The notes under the pieces: model-generated
The model's database searches: none
What the model saw: the letters and a program-made list of their open reading frames with translations, nothing else
What the model was told of the DNA's origin: nothing
Program-made: the position numbers and the translations under genes
DNA from: Longimicrobium terrae
Lineage (GTDB): Bacteria; Gemmatimonadota; Gemmatimonadetes; Longimicrobiales; Longimicrobiaceae
Length of the DNA stretch: 64,000 nt
Assembly (NCBI RefSeq): GCF_014202995.1
Contig: NZ_JACHIA010000008.1
Coordinates: forward strand, 62,001-126,000
Reading direction: 5' to 3'
Part shown: positions 7,850 through 16,403 of the stretch, one piece after another
Layout of the letters: each line of letters opens with the position of its first letter
How positions within the stretch are numbered: the first letter of the stretch is position 1

Positions 7850-9246
7850 ACACCCGGCTGCACGACTCGGAAGACAAGATCCTCTTTCCCACCTTCGCTC
7901 CGGAGGTGGTGGAAGAGATGATGCACTGGGGCACGGTGGAGCAGATGGCGCCCGGCGGCGTCCTCTTTACCGAGGGCCAGCGCAACTACGACTTCTTCGT
8001 GGTGCTGGACGGCACGGTTCGCGTCACCAAGCGCGTGGGCGGCGAGGACCGGCTGCTGGCCATCCACCACCCCGGCGAGTTCGCGGGGGAGATCGGCATT
8101 CTCACGCACGGGCCCGCCATCTCCACCGCGCGGGCGACGGGGGACGCGCGCGTGCTGCGGATCGCCGCGGACGTCTTCCGCCAGCTGACCACGCAGTGCA
8201 CGCCGCTGGGCGAAACGGCCGTGCAGGCGATGTCGGCGCGTACGCGTGAGGTGGACGCCAGCCTCCGCCAGCAGGAAAAGCTCACGGCGCTGGGGCGGAT
8301 GGCCGCCGGGCTGGCGCACGAGCTGAACAACCCCGCCTCCGCCGCCCGCCGCGCCGCGCAGGAGCTGCACGAGGCCGTGGGTGAGGCGCAGCGGCGCGCG
8401 CTGGACTACGACCGCCGCTTCAACGACCGCCAGCGCGCCATGCTCTGCATGATGCACGACGGGCTTCGGCGCGCGGAGCAGCCGTCCGCCGCCAACGCCC
8501 TGGCCCGCTCGGACGACGAGGACGCGGTGGCGCTCTGGCTGGACGAGCGCGGCGTGCCGGACGCGTGGGACAAGGCGCCGCCGCTGGTCCACGCGGGGAT
8601 GAAGCCCGCGAGCGTGCAGGCGCTGGACGCGGAGTTCGACGGCGAATCGCTGCGGGGCGCGGTGGACTGGCTCGCGTCCACCCTTTCGCTGACCGGCCTC
8701 GCCGGCGAGCTGGAGGGGAGCGCGGCGCGCATCTCGGCGCTCGTGGGATCCATCAAGGAGTACAGCTACATGGACCGCGGCAAGGTGCAGTGGCTGAACG
8801 TGCACGACACGCTGGAAAGCACGCTCCGCATCCTGAACCACAAGCTGCGCGACGGCATCACCCTGCACCGCGAGTTCGCGCCCGATCTGCCGCTGATCTG
8901 CGCCTCAGGGAGCGAGTTGAACCAGGTGTGGACCAACCTGATCGACAACGCCGTGCAGGCCATGGCGGGCCGCGGCAATCTGTGGGTGCGCACCGTGCGC
9001 GACGGCGACGCGGTTCGAGTGGAGATCGAGGATGACGGCCCGGGGATTCCGGCGGATGTACTGCCGCGCATCTGGGAGCCGTTCTTTACCACCAAGGGCG
9101 TGGGCGAAGGCACCGGGCTGGGGCTCGACATCGCGCGGCGCATCGTGGAGCGCGGGCACGGCGGCGACATCCGCGTCAGCTCGCGCCCGGGGCACACCCG
9201 CTTTTCCATCACGCTGCTGATTGAGCCGCCCAAGCACGACGCGTGA
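7846..9246 (+). CDS. Soluble histidine kinase with N-terminal cyclic-nucleotide-binding domain
   Basis: This 466-residue protein has no membrane segment. Residues about 10-125 form a CAP_ED/cNMP-type sensor (GGVLFTEGQ, GEFAGEIGIL). A dimerisation/phospho-acceptor helix follows with H box GLAHELNNPASAARRA (about 160-175), then a spacer, then the ATPase with N box QVWTNLIDNAVQAM, and G boxes DDGPGIP and GTGLGLDIA. All catalytic boxes look intact. The GTG start at 7846 overlaps the stop of the receiver-flavoprotein gene. The likely partner is that receiver; the ligand of the CAP_ED domain (cAMP, c-di-GMP, other or none) cannot be told. Confidence 0.9.
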   Translation: MNTRLHDSEDKILFPTFAPEVVEEMMHWGTVEQMAPGGVLFTEGQRNYDFFVVLDGTVRVTKRVGGEDRLLAIHHPGEFAGEIGILTHGPAISTARATGDARVLRIAADVFRQLTTQCTPLGETAVQAMSARTREVDASLRQQEKLTALGRMAAGLAHELNNPASAARRAAQELHEAVGEAQRRALDYDRRFNDRQRAMLCMMHDGLRRAEQPSAANALARSDDEDAVALWLDERGVPDAWDKAPPLVHAGMKPASVQALDAEFDGESLRGAVDWLASTLSLTGLAGELEGSAARISALVGSIKEYSYMDRGKVQWLNVHDTLESTLRILNHKLRDGITLHREFAPDLPLICASGSELNQVWTNLIDNAVQAMAGRGNLWVRTVRDGDAVRVEIEDDGPGIPADVLPRIWEPFFTTKGVGEGTGLGLDIARRIVERGHGGDIRVSSRPGHTRFSITLLIEPPKHDA

Positions 9247-9283
9247 CATCAACCATCGTTACCCGACAGCACGGAGACGCCCG

Positions 9284-9580
9284 ATGAGCACCTGCAAGCA
9301 CGTGGACCAGATCGATCCGGATGTGCAGCCGCACACGCCCAACGGGTGCGAGGAGTGCCTCAAGACCGGTGACTGGTGGGTGCACCTGCGCGTGTGCCTG
9401 ATCTGCGGCAAGGTGGGCTGCTGCGATTCGTCGCCCAACCGCCACGCCACGCGGCACTTTCATGAGTCCAAGCACCCCATCGTGCAGTCGATGGAGCCGG
9501 CCGAGGACTGGCGCTGGTGCTTTGCGGACAACACGGAAGTGCCCAATCCCGAACACGTGGAGTACAAGCGCACCGCGTAG
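9284..9580 (+). CDS. ZnF-UBP domain protein
   Basis: The 98-residue protein is one zinc-finger-UBP domain. Likely zinc ligands are Cys4, His6, Cys22, Cys25, Cys38, Cys41, Cys46/47, His54, His60 and His64. In eukaryotes this fold (USP5, HDAC6) binds the free C-terminal Gly-Gly of ubiquitin. Bacterial stand-alone versions have no established ligand. It lies 37 nt after the kinase gene on the same strand, as the third member of the receiver-flavoprotein/kinase operon. A terminator follows at 9722-9743. Confidence 0.88.
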   Translation: MSTCKHVDQIDPDVQPHTPNGCEECLKTGDWWVHLRVCLICGKVGCCDSSPNRHATRHFHESKHPIVQSMEPAEDWRWCFADNTEVPNPEHVEYKRTA

Positions 9581-9721
9581 CGGATTCCGATCCACCGACG
9601 GTTCCGGTGGATGGGCCGCGTCCGCCGCATCGCCGCGATTCTGTCCTCCATGGTGGACAGAGCGGATGATGATGCGCGGAGCGGGAAACAGGCATCGGAT
9701 TGGACAGCAACAACTTGCGAT

Positions 9722-9750
9722 GGGGCCGCCGGGTGGCGGCCCCTTTGCTT
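9722..9750 (+). terminator. Rho-independent terminator
   Basis: Perfect 9-bp stem GGGGCCGCC / GGCGGCCCC with a GGGT loop, then TTTGCTTTT. It lies about 140 nt after the ZnF-UBP gene and closes the three-gene operon. Confidence 0.8.
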
Positions 9751-9802
9751 TTCCCTGGCTCCGCAAGCACCGACCCTTGAACGCCCTTGTGGAGCCCGAC
9801 CC

Positions 9803-10207
9803 ATGAAAATGCGCATCCTGCTCAGCCTTGCCGCCGCGTCCATCCTCAGCGCCTGCACGTCCACCAACGCCGTGCTGCTGGGCGGGACGGGAACGTACCC
9901 GGAACTCAGCCCCGGCGAGGTGCGCGTGTTTCTGCACGAGGAGAACGTGCCGGGTGATTTTGAACGGATCGCGCTGGTGACCGCCGAGAGCAACGCCAGC
10001 TGGACGGATGAAACCGACCTGATCCGCGCGATGCGGCGCCGGGCGGCCAAGATGGGCGCCGACGCCATCATCATCGGCGACCTGCACGACCCCACGACGC
10101 TGGAACGCGTGGCCGAGGTGCTGACGGACTACCAGCCCCAGCGCCGCGGCCGTGCACTCGCCATCCGCCTGGTGGCCGGGGACGCACCAGAAATTGCCGC
10201 CCGGTAG
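9803..10207 (+). CDS. Putative lipoprotein of unknown function
   Basis: The 134-residue protein starts with a lipoprotein signal (MKMRILLSLAAASILSAC, lipobox LSAC, lipidated Cys18). The mature part contains GEVRVFLHEENVPGDFERIALVT and RRRAAKMGADAIIIGDL, resembling small envelope lipoproteins with a heavy-metal-binding-like fold that often carry KAxxxGADAII. The family is not firmly recognised. It is a single gene, closed by a terminator at 10253-10287. Confidence 0.75.
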   Translation: MKMRILLSLAAASILSACTSTNAVLLGGTGTYPELSPGEVRVFLHEENVPGDFERIALVTAESNASWTDETDLIRAMRRRAAKMGADAIIIGDLHDPTTLERVAEVLTDYQPQRRGRALAIRLVAGDAPEIAAR

Positions 10208-10252
10208 TACGAATCGCAGTGACTTGGACATAGATCGCGGGACAAACGGGAA

Positions 10253-10287
10253 AGCGGCCCGGGGCACAAAACCCCGGGCCGCTTTTC
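10253..10287 (+). terminator. Terminator after the lipoprotein gene
   Basis: Arms AAGCGGCCCGGGG and CCCCGGGCCGCTT around CACAAAA, then TTCGTTT, 46 nt after the stop. Confidence 0.85.
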
Positions 10288-10472
10288 GTTTGGATAATCG
10301 AACGATCCAGCGGACGTGCTGCGTTCTTTGCCGACGCTATCGGAGCCAAGTCCGTCAGACGCGCGGACGCGCCTCATCCGACGCGCGTGAGCGCCGCGAG
10401 GCGGCGAGGAAGACGCTGCACCGTCGCCGCAGCAGGCGCCGGGAGAGCGGCGCAGTCGCAGGAGGAAGGCGA

Positions 10473-10510
10473 GAGAAGCGGCCCGGGGCGTGTGCTCCGG
10501 GCCGCTTCTC
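10473..10510 (-). terminator. Terminator of the minus-strand pair
   Basis: Arms GAGAAGCGGCCCGG and CCGGGCCGCTTCTC (14 bp, perfect) around GGCGTGTGCT, 20 nt beyond the stop at 10530. Confidence 0.8.
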
Positions 10511-10529
10511 GTTCATCCACCGAAACAGG

Positions 10530-10793
10530 TCACTCCGAGTCCTGCGTCCACTCCGTCATCCGGTGCAGCAGGCGGTCGATGCGCTCGCGCAGATCCAGAT
10601 CCGTCACGTGGTCCGCGGCTGCGCGCAGGTAGCCGATCATCAACCCCACCTCACCCTGCGCCAGCTCGCGCGCAAACAGCAGCGGGTTCAGCCCCAGATC
10701 CCCCGCCGCGGTTTCCACCGCCTGCACGGCGAGCTCCGCCAATTCGCCCGTGTCTCCGCCGGCCAGGTCGGCCTCGTGCGTCGCGTCGTGCAC
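10530..10793 (-). CDS. Hypothetical 87-residue protein
   Basis: A small acidic, probably all-helical cytosolic protein (GELAELAVQAVETAAGDLGL, LRERIDRLLHRMTEW). It starts with GTG at 10793, one base after the stop of the upstream secreted-protein gene, so translation is probably coupled. A perfect terminator hairpin follows directly. I do not recognise a family. Confidence 0.6.
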   Translation of the reverse strand: MHDATHEADLAGGDTGELAELAVQAVETAAGDLGLNPLLFARELAQGEVGLMIGYLRAAADHVTDLDLRERIDRLLHRMTEWTQDSE

Positions 10794-10794
10794 G

Positions 10795-11355
10795 TCAGTC
10801 CTGCCCGGGCGCGGCGCCGGGCGCGGGGACGGCGCCGATCATACTTGCAAAGCTCCCCGTAAGCAGCACCTTCCACGCGCCGCCCACCTGCACCAGCGGC
10901 GCCACCTGCACCTGGTTGATGCTGGTTCCGCGCGCGGTCATGTTCATCCGGTAGACCACGTGGGCGGTGTCGCCCTCCATCACGTGCCCCATCACCCGGA
11001 TGGTGGCGCCAGAAAGCAGTTCGCGCATCTCGCCGCGCAGCACGCTGGCCAGCATGCGCTCGTACAGCGCGGGCGCGGAAAGCGCCTTCAGTTCATCCGG
11101 CGAGTGCACGGAGAACATCTCTTCCATCTGCTCGGCGGATTCCGGCCCGGCCAGGTTGGCCAGCCCCACCATCGCCGCCTTCAGTTCCTCCAGCGCGGCG
11201 GGATCCATCATCGCCGCGTTCCCCGCGAAGTCGCCGGTCTGAAAGGTGGCGAAGTAGCGCTCCATCACCCGCTCGGGCGTTTCCTGCGCCGAGGCGCGCG
11301 CGGGAAGCACGCACAGCGCCGCCACCACCATCGCGCCCACGATCCGTCTGCTCAT
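10795..11355 (-). CDS. Secreted protein of unknown function
   Basis: The 186-residue product begins with a Sec signal (RRIVGAMVVAALCVLPARASAQ, cleavage likely after ASA). The mature part has PERVMERYFATFQTGDFAG, then a second half with beta pattern (GATIRVMGHVMEGDTAHVVYRM, WKVLLTGSF). The length and layout recall NTF2-like/SnoaL-type or DUF4878-like secreted folds, but no diagnostic motif is seen. The ATG at 11355 is chosen because it begins the signal peptide. It is the first gene of a two-gene minus-strand unit. Confidence 0.7.
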   Translation of the reverse strand: MSRRIVGAMVVAALCVLPARASAQETPERVMERYFATFQTGDFAGNAAMMDPAALEELKAAMVGLANLAGPESAEQMEEMFSVHSPDELKALSAPALYERMLASVLRGEMRELLSGATIRVMGHVMEGDTAHVVYRMNMTARGTSINQVQVAPLVQVGGAWKVLLTGSFASMIGAVPAPGAAPGQD

Positions 11356-11524
11356 CGTCACTTTCCTGTGGATACGGATAACCGCCTTTACATCCTGCTC
11401 GCGCCCGGCGTGACGCCGTTCATCCCCCCGACCGCCGGAGATCCGCGTCTCGCCGTTGTACACGACACGAGCCAGATCGTCCCGCACGATGCTCCTCGCG
11501 GTGCCGCGCCGGGGTTCGATCGAA

Positions 11525-13150
11525 TTACTCGCGCGAGGCGGCCGGACGGCGGAACTCGGCGTCGCGGCTCCAGTCCGGGAGCGTGGCGGCGTTGGCCAGC
11601 ATGGCGCCAAAGTCCAGCACCAGTTCCGAAAGCTGCACCGCGCCGCGCAGGTCCCAGTCCGCGCGGTACTCGTCGGAGGGCTGATGGTAGCGGTGCGCGT
11701 TGTAGTCTTCTTCCTGCTCCGCGCCCCACCCCGCCGGGCGCCCTTCGAACGCGTTCCCCGCGCCGATGGACACGGCGGGAACGCCGGCCTTGGCAAAGGA
11801 GAAGTGGTCCGAGCGGTAGAAGTGGCCGCGCTCCGGATGGTCGTCCGGCGTCAGCCGCCAGCCGCGGCCGCGCACCATTCCCGCCAGGCTCGCGCCCAGC
11901 GTGCTCTTGTTCTCGCCCAGGACGCTGAAGTTGGTGGTGGTCCCCAGCACGTTGCCGCCGTCCACGTTCAGGTTGGCGACGATGGAGGCTACGGGCACGG
12001 TGGGATTGCGGGCAAAGAACTCCGAGCCCAGCAGCCCCGACTCTTCCGCGGTGACGAAGACGAACAGCTGGCTGCGCTTGGTCCTGGGCCCCTGCGCCGC
12101 CGCGCGCGCGATGGCCAGCAGGTCCGCCACGCCCGACGCGTTGTCCGATGCGCCGTTGTAGATGCTGTCACCGCGCACCGCCGGACCGATGCCCAGGTGG
12201 TCCCAGTGCGCGCTGTACGACACGTACTGGTCGGCCAGCGCGCGGTCCGACCCGCGCACCACGCCCACGACGTTTTCCGACTGCAGGTGCTGCACGGTGT
12301 TGCGGAAGCCCACGTTCAGCGTCACGCCGGTGGCGACGGGGCGAAAATCACGCGATTCGGCGCGGCGGCGCAGGTCGGCCAGGTCCATTCCCGCGCCGCG
12401 CAGAACGGCGGTGGCGGCGCTGTCCGTGATCCATCCCCGAAAGCCGAGCGGCGCGGGGAGGTTGGCGTCGCGCGGCAGCATGCGCTGCTCCTTGGCCCAC
12501 GAGCCCACCACCGTGTGCCAGGGATAGCCGGCCTGCTCGCTGGTGTGGACGATGAGCATTCCCGCCGCGCCCTGCCGCTCCGCCTCCTCGAACTTGTACG
12601 TCCAGCGGCCGTAGTACGTCATGGCCCGGCCGCCGAACAGGTCCGGCTCCGCGGCGCTGGCGGGCGCGTCGTTGACGAGCACCATCAGCACCTTGCCGCG
12701 CAGATCCATCCCCTTGAAGTCGTCCCAGCGGTACTCGGGCGCCTTGGATCCGTAGCCCACGAAGACGATTTCCGCGTTGGCCGCGCTGGCTTCCGACGCG
12801 GAGCCGGCCCAGACCACGACGTCCTCGGGATAGCGCAGCGTGCCCGCGGACCGGCCGCCTGTCTGAACGCGGATGCTGGCGGGATCGGCGCCCACGATGT
12901 CGATGGGCACCTGCTGAAAGTAGCCGCCGTTCACGCCCGGCTCCACGCCGGCGGCGCGCAGCTGGCTGGCGATGTACTCCGTGGCCAGGCGGCCGCCGCG
13001 GGTGGCGGGGGCGCGCCCCTCCAGCAGGTCGGAGGACAGAAAGCGCAGGTGCCCGTCGATCTCGCTGGCGCGGATGCGGGGCGTCTGCGCGGCGGCGGTG
13101 GTGGCGGCCAGAAGGCCCCCCGCCGCGGCGAGGACGATGCGTCGGTTCAT
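11525..13150 (-). CDS. Secreted M28-family zinc metallopeptidase
   Basis: The 541-residue protein has a signal peptide (MNRRIVLAAAGGLLAATTAAAQ). A PA domain insert is visible at about residues 130-250 (DLRGKVLMVLVND...AAGMLIVHT). The M28 catalytic domain has the expected ligands: SAHWDHLG, GASDNASG, TAEESGLLGS, NLNVDGG and the late His in YNAHRYHQPSDEY. The family are aminopeptidases or carboxypeptidases with two zinc ions; substrate is unknown. The ATG at 13150 is used rather than an upstream one that lies in an R3 repeat. Confidence 0.9.
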   Translation of the reverse strand: MNRRIVLAAAGGLLAATTAAAQTPRIRASEIDGHLRFLSSDLLEGRAPATRGGRLATEYIASQLRAAGVEPGVNGGYFQQVPIDIVGADPASIRVQTGGRSAGTLRYPEDVVVWAGSASEASAANAEIVFVGYGSKAPEYRWDDFKGMDLRGKVLMVLVNDAPASAAEPDLFGGRAMTYYGRWTYKFEEAERQGAAGMLIVHTSEQAGYPWHTVVGSWAKEQRMLPRDANLPAPLGFRGWITDSAATAVLRGAGMDLADLRRRAESRDFRPVATGVTLNVGFRNTVQHLQSENVVGVVRGSDRALADQYVSYSAHWDHLGIGPAVRGDSIYNGASDNASGVADLLAIARAAAQGPRTKRSQLFVFVTAEESGLLGSEFFARNPTVPVASIVANLNVDGGNVLGTTTNFSVLGENKSTLGASLAGMVRGRGWRLTPDDHPERGHFYRSDHFSFAKAGVPAVSIGAGNAFEGRPAGWGAEQEEDYNAHRYHQPSDEYRADWDLRGAVQLSELVLDFGAMLANAATLPDWSRDAEFRRPAASRE

Positions 13151-13486
13151 GGATTCCGGTTGGCGGAACGGTGGATCGGGGACGGACGGAAAGCGCCGCT
13201 TCTTCCGCGCGGCGGGCACGACAACGTAGGCGGAGCGCGGCGCGGCAACAACGGGGCCCGCGCGGCCCTCACCCCGCGCGCTGCGCGCGGCGACCCTCTC
13301 CCACGAACCGATGTGGGAGAGGGGGCACACCCCAGTCCGGCTCGCGGGCGCCCAACGTCGCGGATCGCAGGTTCCGCGGCCCCGGCGGGCTTCGCGGGAT
13401 GCGCGGCGGGGACGAGGGTGACGGGGGATCGAGTCATTCGGGCGGCTTCTTCACCCCGGCGAGACGAAGCATCAGCCTGATGCGCG
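13151..13486. other. Intergenic region with an R3 repeat
   Basis: It lies upstream of the M28 gene and downstream of the DUF4186 gene, both on the minus strand. It contains an R3 copy at 13265-13335 and otherwise only GC-rich sequence. Confidence 0.7.
13265..13335 (-). repeat. R3 repeat, copy 2 (inverted)
   Basis: CCCTCACCCCGCG..CCCTCTCCCAC..GTGGGAGAGGGGGCACACCCC, the reverse complement of the copy at 6030-6099 with a few changes. Confidence 0.88.
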
Positions 13487-13909
13487 TCAGGAGAAGTCGA
13501 GGCCGATCTGGGGGTCAGCGCGCGTCCCCGCACTGGCCGGCGCGTCCGGCGGGGCGGCGGCGTCCTGCTCCGCGAGCCACCGCGCGATGACGGATACGGC
13601 ATGCCGCCGTTCATCTTCCGTCATCGGACGGCCCTTGGGGATGCGGTGCCACTTGGCCAGGCACCCGCGGCAGCAGGTGGCCGTCGCATGCTGCGCCACA
13701 AAGACCGGATGGCCGCGCATGGGCGTCTGCTTTCCATCGTTTGGCGGATCGGCGGGCGCGAGCCGCGCGGCGATCATCTCGTCCGCGTGGCGCAGCACGA
13801 CGGGCATTCCCTTCGCGCGCAGGTACGCCAGATCCGCCCCGCGCAGCCGGAAGCGGCTGCGGAACGTGGACCGCGCCAGCGCGGCGAACAACTCATCCAG
13901 ACGATCCAT
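13487..13909 (-). CDS. DUF4186 domain protein
   Basis: The 140-residue protein contains FRLRGADLAYLRAKG, HADEMIAARLAP, NDGKQTPMRGHPVFVAQHATATCCRGCLAKWHRIPKGR, the conserved core of the DUF4186 family. That core has a CCRGC cluster with nearby His residues, suggesting metal binding. Function of the family is not known to me. The ATG at 13909 (MDRLDELFAAL) matches the usual N-terminus; upstream in-frame codons are not conserved in style. It is monocistronic and divergent from the NfeD-like gene. Confidence 0.8.
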   Translation of the reverse strand: MDRLDELFAALARSTFRSRFRLRGADLAYLRAKGMPVVLRHADEMIAARLAPADPPNDGKQTPMRGHPVFVAQHATATCCRGCLAKWHRIPKGRPMTEDERRHAVSVIARWLAEQDAAAPPDAPASAGTRADPQIGLDFS

Positions 13910-14027
13910 CCCTCGAATATTCCGGCGTACGCGCGTCCACGGAGAGCGGGCGGTGACAGCATGCGGCGGCCCCCGTGCGCCGTCAACCGCGGCGGAACAG
14001 ATGTTGGCCGGGGAGGCGCGGCAGCCA

Positions 14028-14056
14028 CTGTCATCCCTACCCGAAACGGCTATATT
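14028..14056 (+). promoter_or_regulatory. Candidate sigma70-type promoter for the NfeD-like/flotillin pair
   Basis: CTGTCA (14028-14033), a 17-bp spacer and TATATT (14051-14056). The -10 is good and the -35 only 4/6. It lies about 145 nt before the ATG at 14201, in one of the few AT-rich patches of the divergent region. Confidence 0.4.
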
Positions 14057-14200
14057 CCAACCACATCTGGTCCACCCGTCCGGATGACGGCCGCGCTCCC
14101 ATCCTATCCAGGGTAGCCGGCCAGCTTGCAACTTCCGCCGCAACCGCTTCGTAGTCCTCCGCATCTCCGGCACACCGCCGGAGAAACCCGCTCAGGGACC

Positions 14201-14956
14201 ATGGACTTCTACCTTTTCTGCCTCATTCTCGGCTTTGCCGGGCTCGCGCTGATGGCTTTCAGCGGCATGGCCTCGCACGGCCACGCGGGACACGGGCACG
14301 GCGGCCACGACGTGGGCGACGTTTCGCTCGGCCACGGCCACGCGCACGGCGGCCATGCGGGCCACGCGCACGCCGGGCATGCCCACGCGGGACACGCGCA
14401 AGCCAGCTCCGGCCATCACGCGGCATCCGGCCATCACCATGGCCACGGCGACCATGACGCGGGCAAGACCGGCTCGCCGCGCGATATGGTGATGACGCGG
14501 CCGGGCGTGGGCCAGGTGCTGCTGGAGCTCATCTCCCCCCGACTGTGGTTCAGCGTGCTGCTGGGGATGGGCGCCGCCGGGCTGCTGCTGGAGCCGTTCA
14601 CCGGCGGGCTGCTGCTGCTGGCGGGCGCCGTGGCGGGCGGGCTGGCCTTTGAGTTCGGCGCGGTGCGGCCGCTGTGGAACGCCATGTTCCGCTTCGCCAG
14701 CGACCCCGCCCTGACGCTGGAATCCGCGGTGATGGACCGCGCCACGGCGGTCACCGGCTTCGACGCGCAGGGCCACGGGCTGGTGTCCATTGTCCTGAAC
14801 GGACAGATCGTGCAGTTGCTGGGCACCCTTCGGCCCGAAGAGCGGGCGCTGGGGGTGCGGGTTCGCGCGGGGGACGCGCTGATCGTCGAGGACGTCGACG
14901 GGCGCCGCAACCGCTGCGTGGTTTCCTCCATGGACGCAATCGCGTCCCCGAAGTGA
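14201..14956 (+). CDS. NfeD-like (YqiJ-type) membrane protein with His-rich loop
   Basis: The 251-residue protein has an N-terminal helix (FYLFCLILGFAGLALMAFSG), then a loop from about 25 to 88 made of GHAH/GHGH/GHAG repeats with dozens of His. Two close membrane helices follow at about 115-155 (LWFSVLLGMGAAGLLLEP, GGLLLLAGAVAGGLAFEFG). A C-terminal OB-fold-like domain (AVMDRATAVTGFDAQGHGLVSIVL) ends it. Order and partner match YqiJ/NfeD proteins that pair with flotillins at membrane microdomains. The His-rich insert is unusual and might bind Zn, Ni or Cu. The flotillin gene follows after 41 nt. Confidence 0.82.
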   Translation: MDFYLFCLILGFAGLALMAFSGMASHGHAGHGHGGHDVGDVSLGHGHAHGGHAGHAHAGHAHAGHAQASSGHHAASGHHHGHGDHDAGKTGSPRDMVMTRPGVGQVLLELISPRLWFSVLLGMGAAGLLLEPFTGGLLLLAGAVAGGLAFEFGAVRPLWNAMFRFASDPALTLESAVMDRATAVTGFDAQGHGLVSIVLNGQIVQLLGTLRPEERALGVRVRAGDALIVEDVDGRRNRCVVSSMDAIASPK

Positions 14957-14997
14957 CGCCGGACGCGTCCCCGTAAGTTCACTCTGCAGGAGAAGTC

Positions 14998-16326
14998 ATG
15001 AATCCGCTCGTCATCATCGGCATCCTGGTGGCTGCCCTGGTGTTCATCCCCATGATCGTCACCGGGTTTCTGCGCAACGTGGAAGCCGGCACCATCCGCA
15101 TGGTCACCTGGGTGCGCGGCGGCACCAACATCTTTCGCGGCCCCGCCAAGTCGTGGGAAGTGCCCCTGCTGACCACGGGCACCACGCTGTCCAGCAAGGC
15201 CATCAACGTGGACCTGGACATCACCGACCAGACGGCCGACCTGGACGACGGCGGCGTGCCGCAGCCCATCAAGGTGCGCGTGCTGGCCAGCGCCATCGTC
15301 TCCGTGGGCGACAGCGACGAGATGATCAAGACGGCCGCCAACCGCTTCTTCAGCAAGCCCAACGAGGAGCAGATCAACATCCTCATCGACCTGCTGAGCA
15401 GCTCCGGCCGCCGCGCCATCAACCTGCTGACGCACGACCAGCTGTTTTCGGCCAAGACGGCGGTGCGCATTCCGTCGCAGTCCGGCGCGGCGGAGCCCGG
15501 GATGGAGCTGGAGCCCATCCGCGTGGCGCCGCTTCCCGTGCACGTGCGCCCGGTGGACGCGGAGGATGACGATGACCCGCTGGCCATCATCATCCGCAAG
15601 GCGTGCAGCCGCGAGCTGACGGACCTGGGGCTCACGTTCAACTCGCTGAACATCAAGGTGGTGCAGAGCGAGGTGGCCGAGGCGCGCCGCCGCCAGTCCG
15701 CCGCCGAGGCGCAGGCCAACGCCGAGATCGTGGCCGCGCAGCAGACGCGCCGCGCCAAGGAAGCGGAGCTGGAGGCGGAGCGCGCCATCAGCAACAAGCA
15801 GCGCGAGCTGGAGCAGACGCGCGCCGCCAACGCCGCGCTGATCGCCGAGGCGGAGGCCAAGCGCCAGGAAGCCGCGGGACGCCAGCGCAGCGCCGAGCTG
15901 GAGGCCACGCAGATCGCCCAGGCCCGCGCCGACGCCGAGCGGCTGCGCATCGAGGCCGAGGCCCAGGCCCGCGCCGAGGCCATCCGCATCACCACGGTGG
16001 CAGACGCGACGGCGGAGAGCATCCGCAAGGTGAACGAGGCGATCCAGCAGGGGGGCGAAAGCTACTTCCGCTACAAGCAGATCGAGATGCTGCCCGACAT
16101 CGCGCCGTTCATCGCGGACGCGCTGGGCAAGGCGCGCCTGGTCACCATCAGCGGCGGCGGCGCGGGCGAGAGCGCGGCCGAGAACACGGCCAGCAGCATC
16201 ACCGGCGTGATTCAGACGGTGCTGGCGGCGCAGCTGGTGTCCCGCAACGGGCTGCTGGACGGAAACGGTAACGGTGCCGCGGAACCGGTGGCCGCGGTGC
16301 CGGTCGGCAGGATCGTGGGCAAGTAA
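14998..16326 (+). CDS. Flotillin-like SPFH protein (YqiK/FloT type)
   Basis: The 442-residue protein has an N-terminal membrane hairpin/helix (PLVIIGILVAALVFIPMIV), an SPFH/Band 7 domain at about 25-215, a long Ala/Glu/Arg-rich coiled coil at about 220-345 (QSEVAEARRRQSAAEAQANA), and the flotillin tail (YFRYKQIEMLPDIAPFIADAL) that drives oligomerisation. A strong ribosome binding site (CAGGAGAAG) precedes the ATG. The family scaffolds ordered membrane domains; the NfeD-like neighbour is its usual partner. A perfect terminator follows at 16349-16381. Confidence 0.9.
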   Translation: MNPLVIIGILVAALVFIPMIVTGFLRNVEAGTIRMVTWVRGGTNIFRGPAKSWEVPLLTTGTTLSSKAINVDLDITDQTADLDDGGVPQPIKVRVLASAIVSVGDSDEMIKTAANRFFSKPNEEQINILIDLLSSSGRRAINLLTHDQLFSAKTAVRIPSQSGAAEPGMELEPIRVAPLPVHVRPVDAEDDDDPLAIIIRKACSRELTDLGLTFNSLNIKVVQSEVAEARRRQSAAEAQANAEIVAAQQTRRAKEAELEAERAISNKQRELEQTRAANAALIAEAEAKRQEAAGRQRSAELEATQIAQARADAERLRIEAEAQARAEAIRITTVADATAESIRKVNEAIQQGGESYFRYKQIEMLPDIAPFIADALGKARLVTISGGGAGESAAENTASSITGVIQTVLAAQLVSRNGLLDGNGNGAAEPVAAVPVGRIVGK

Positions 16327-16348
16327 ACGCCTTCGGGGGATGAACAAC

Positions 16349-16388
16349 GTGGGCCGGAGCGATGCACTCGCTCCGGCCCACGTCTTTT
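16349..16388 (+). terminator. Terminator after the flotillin gene
   Basis: Perfect 14-bp stem GTGGGCCGGAGCGA / TCGCTCCGGCCCAC with a 5-nt loop, then GTCTTTT. It could also serve the convergent minus-strand gene ending at 16404. Confidence 0.85.
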
Positions 16389-16403
16389 GAGCAGTACCGT
16401 AGT

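Larger units (their letters stand above)
10208..10529. other. Convergent intergenic region
   Basis: It separates a plus-strand lipoprotein gene from a minus-strand pair and holds two hairpin terminators (10253-10287 and 10473-10510). Both hairpins use the sequence AAGCGGCCCGG. No other feature is visible. Confidence 0.7.

Noticed and set aside
10152-10862. Plus-strand ORF of 236 codons
   Set aside because: It crosses two terminators and the antisense of two better-supported minus-strand genes; composition is that of a GC-rich shadow.
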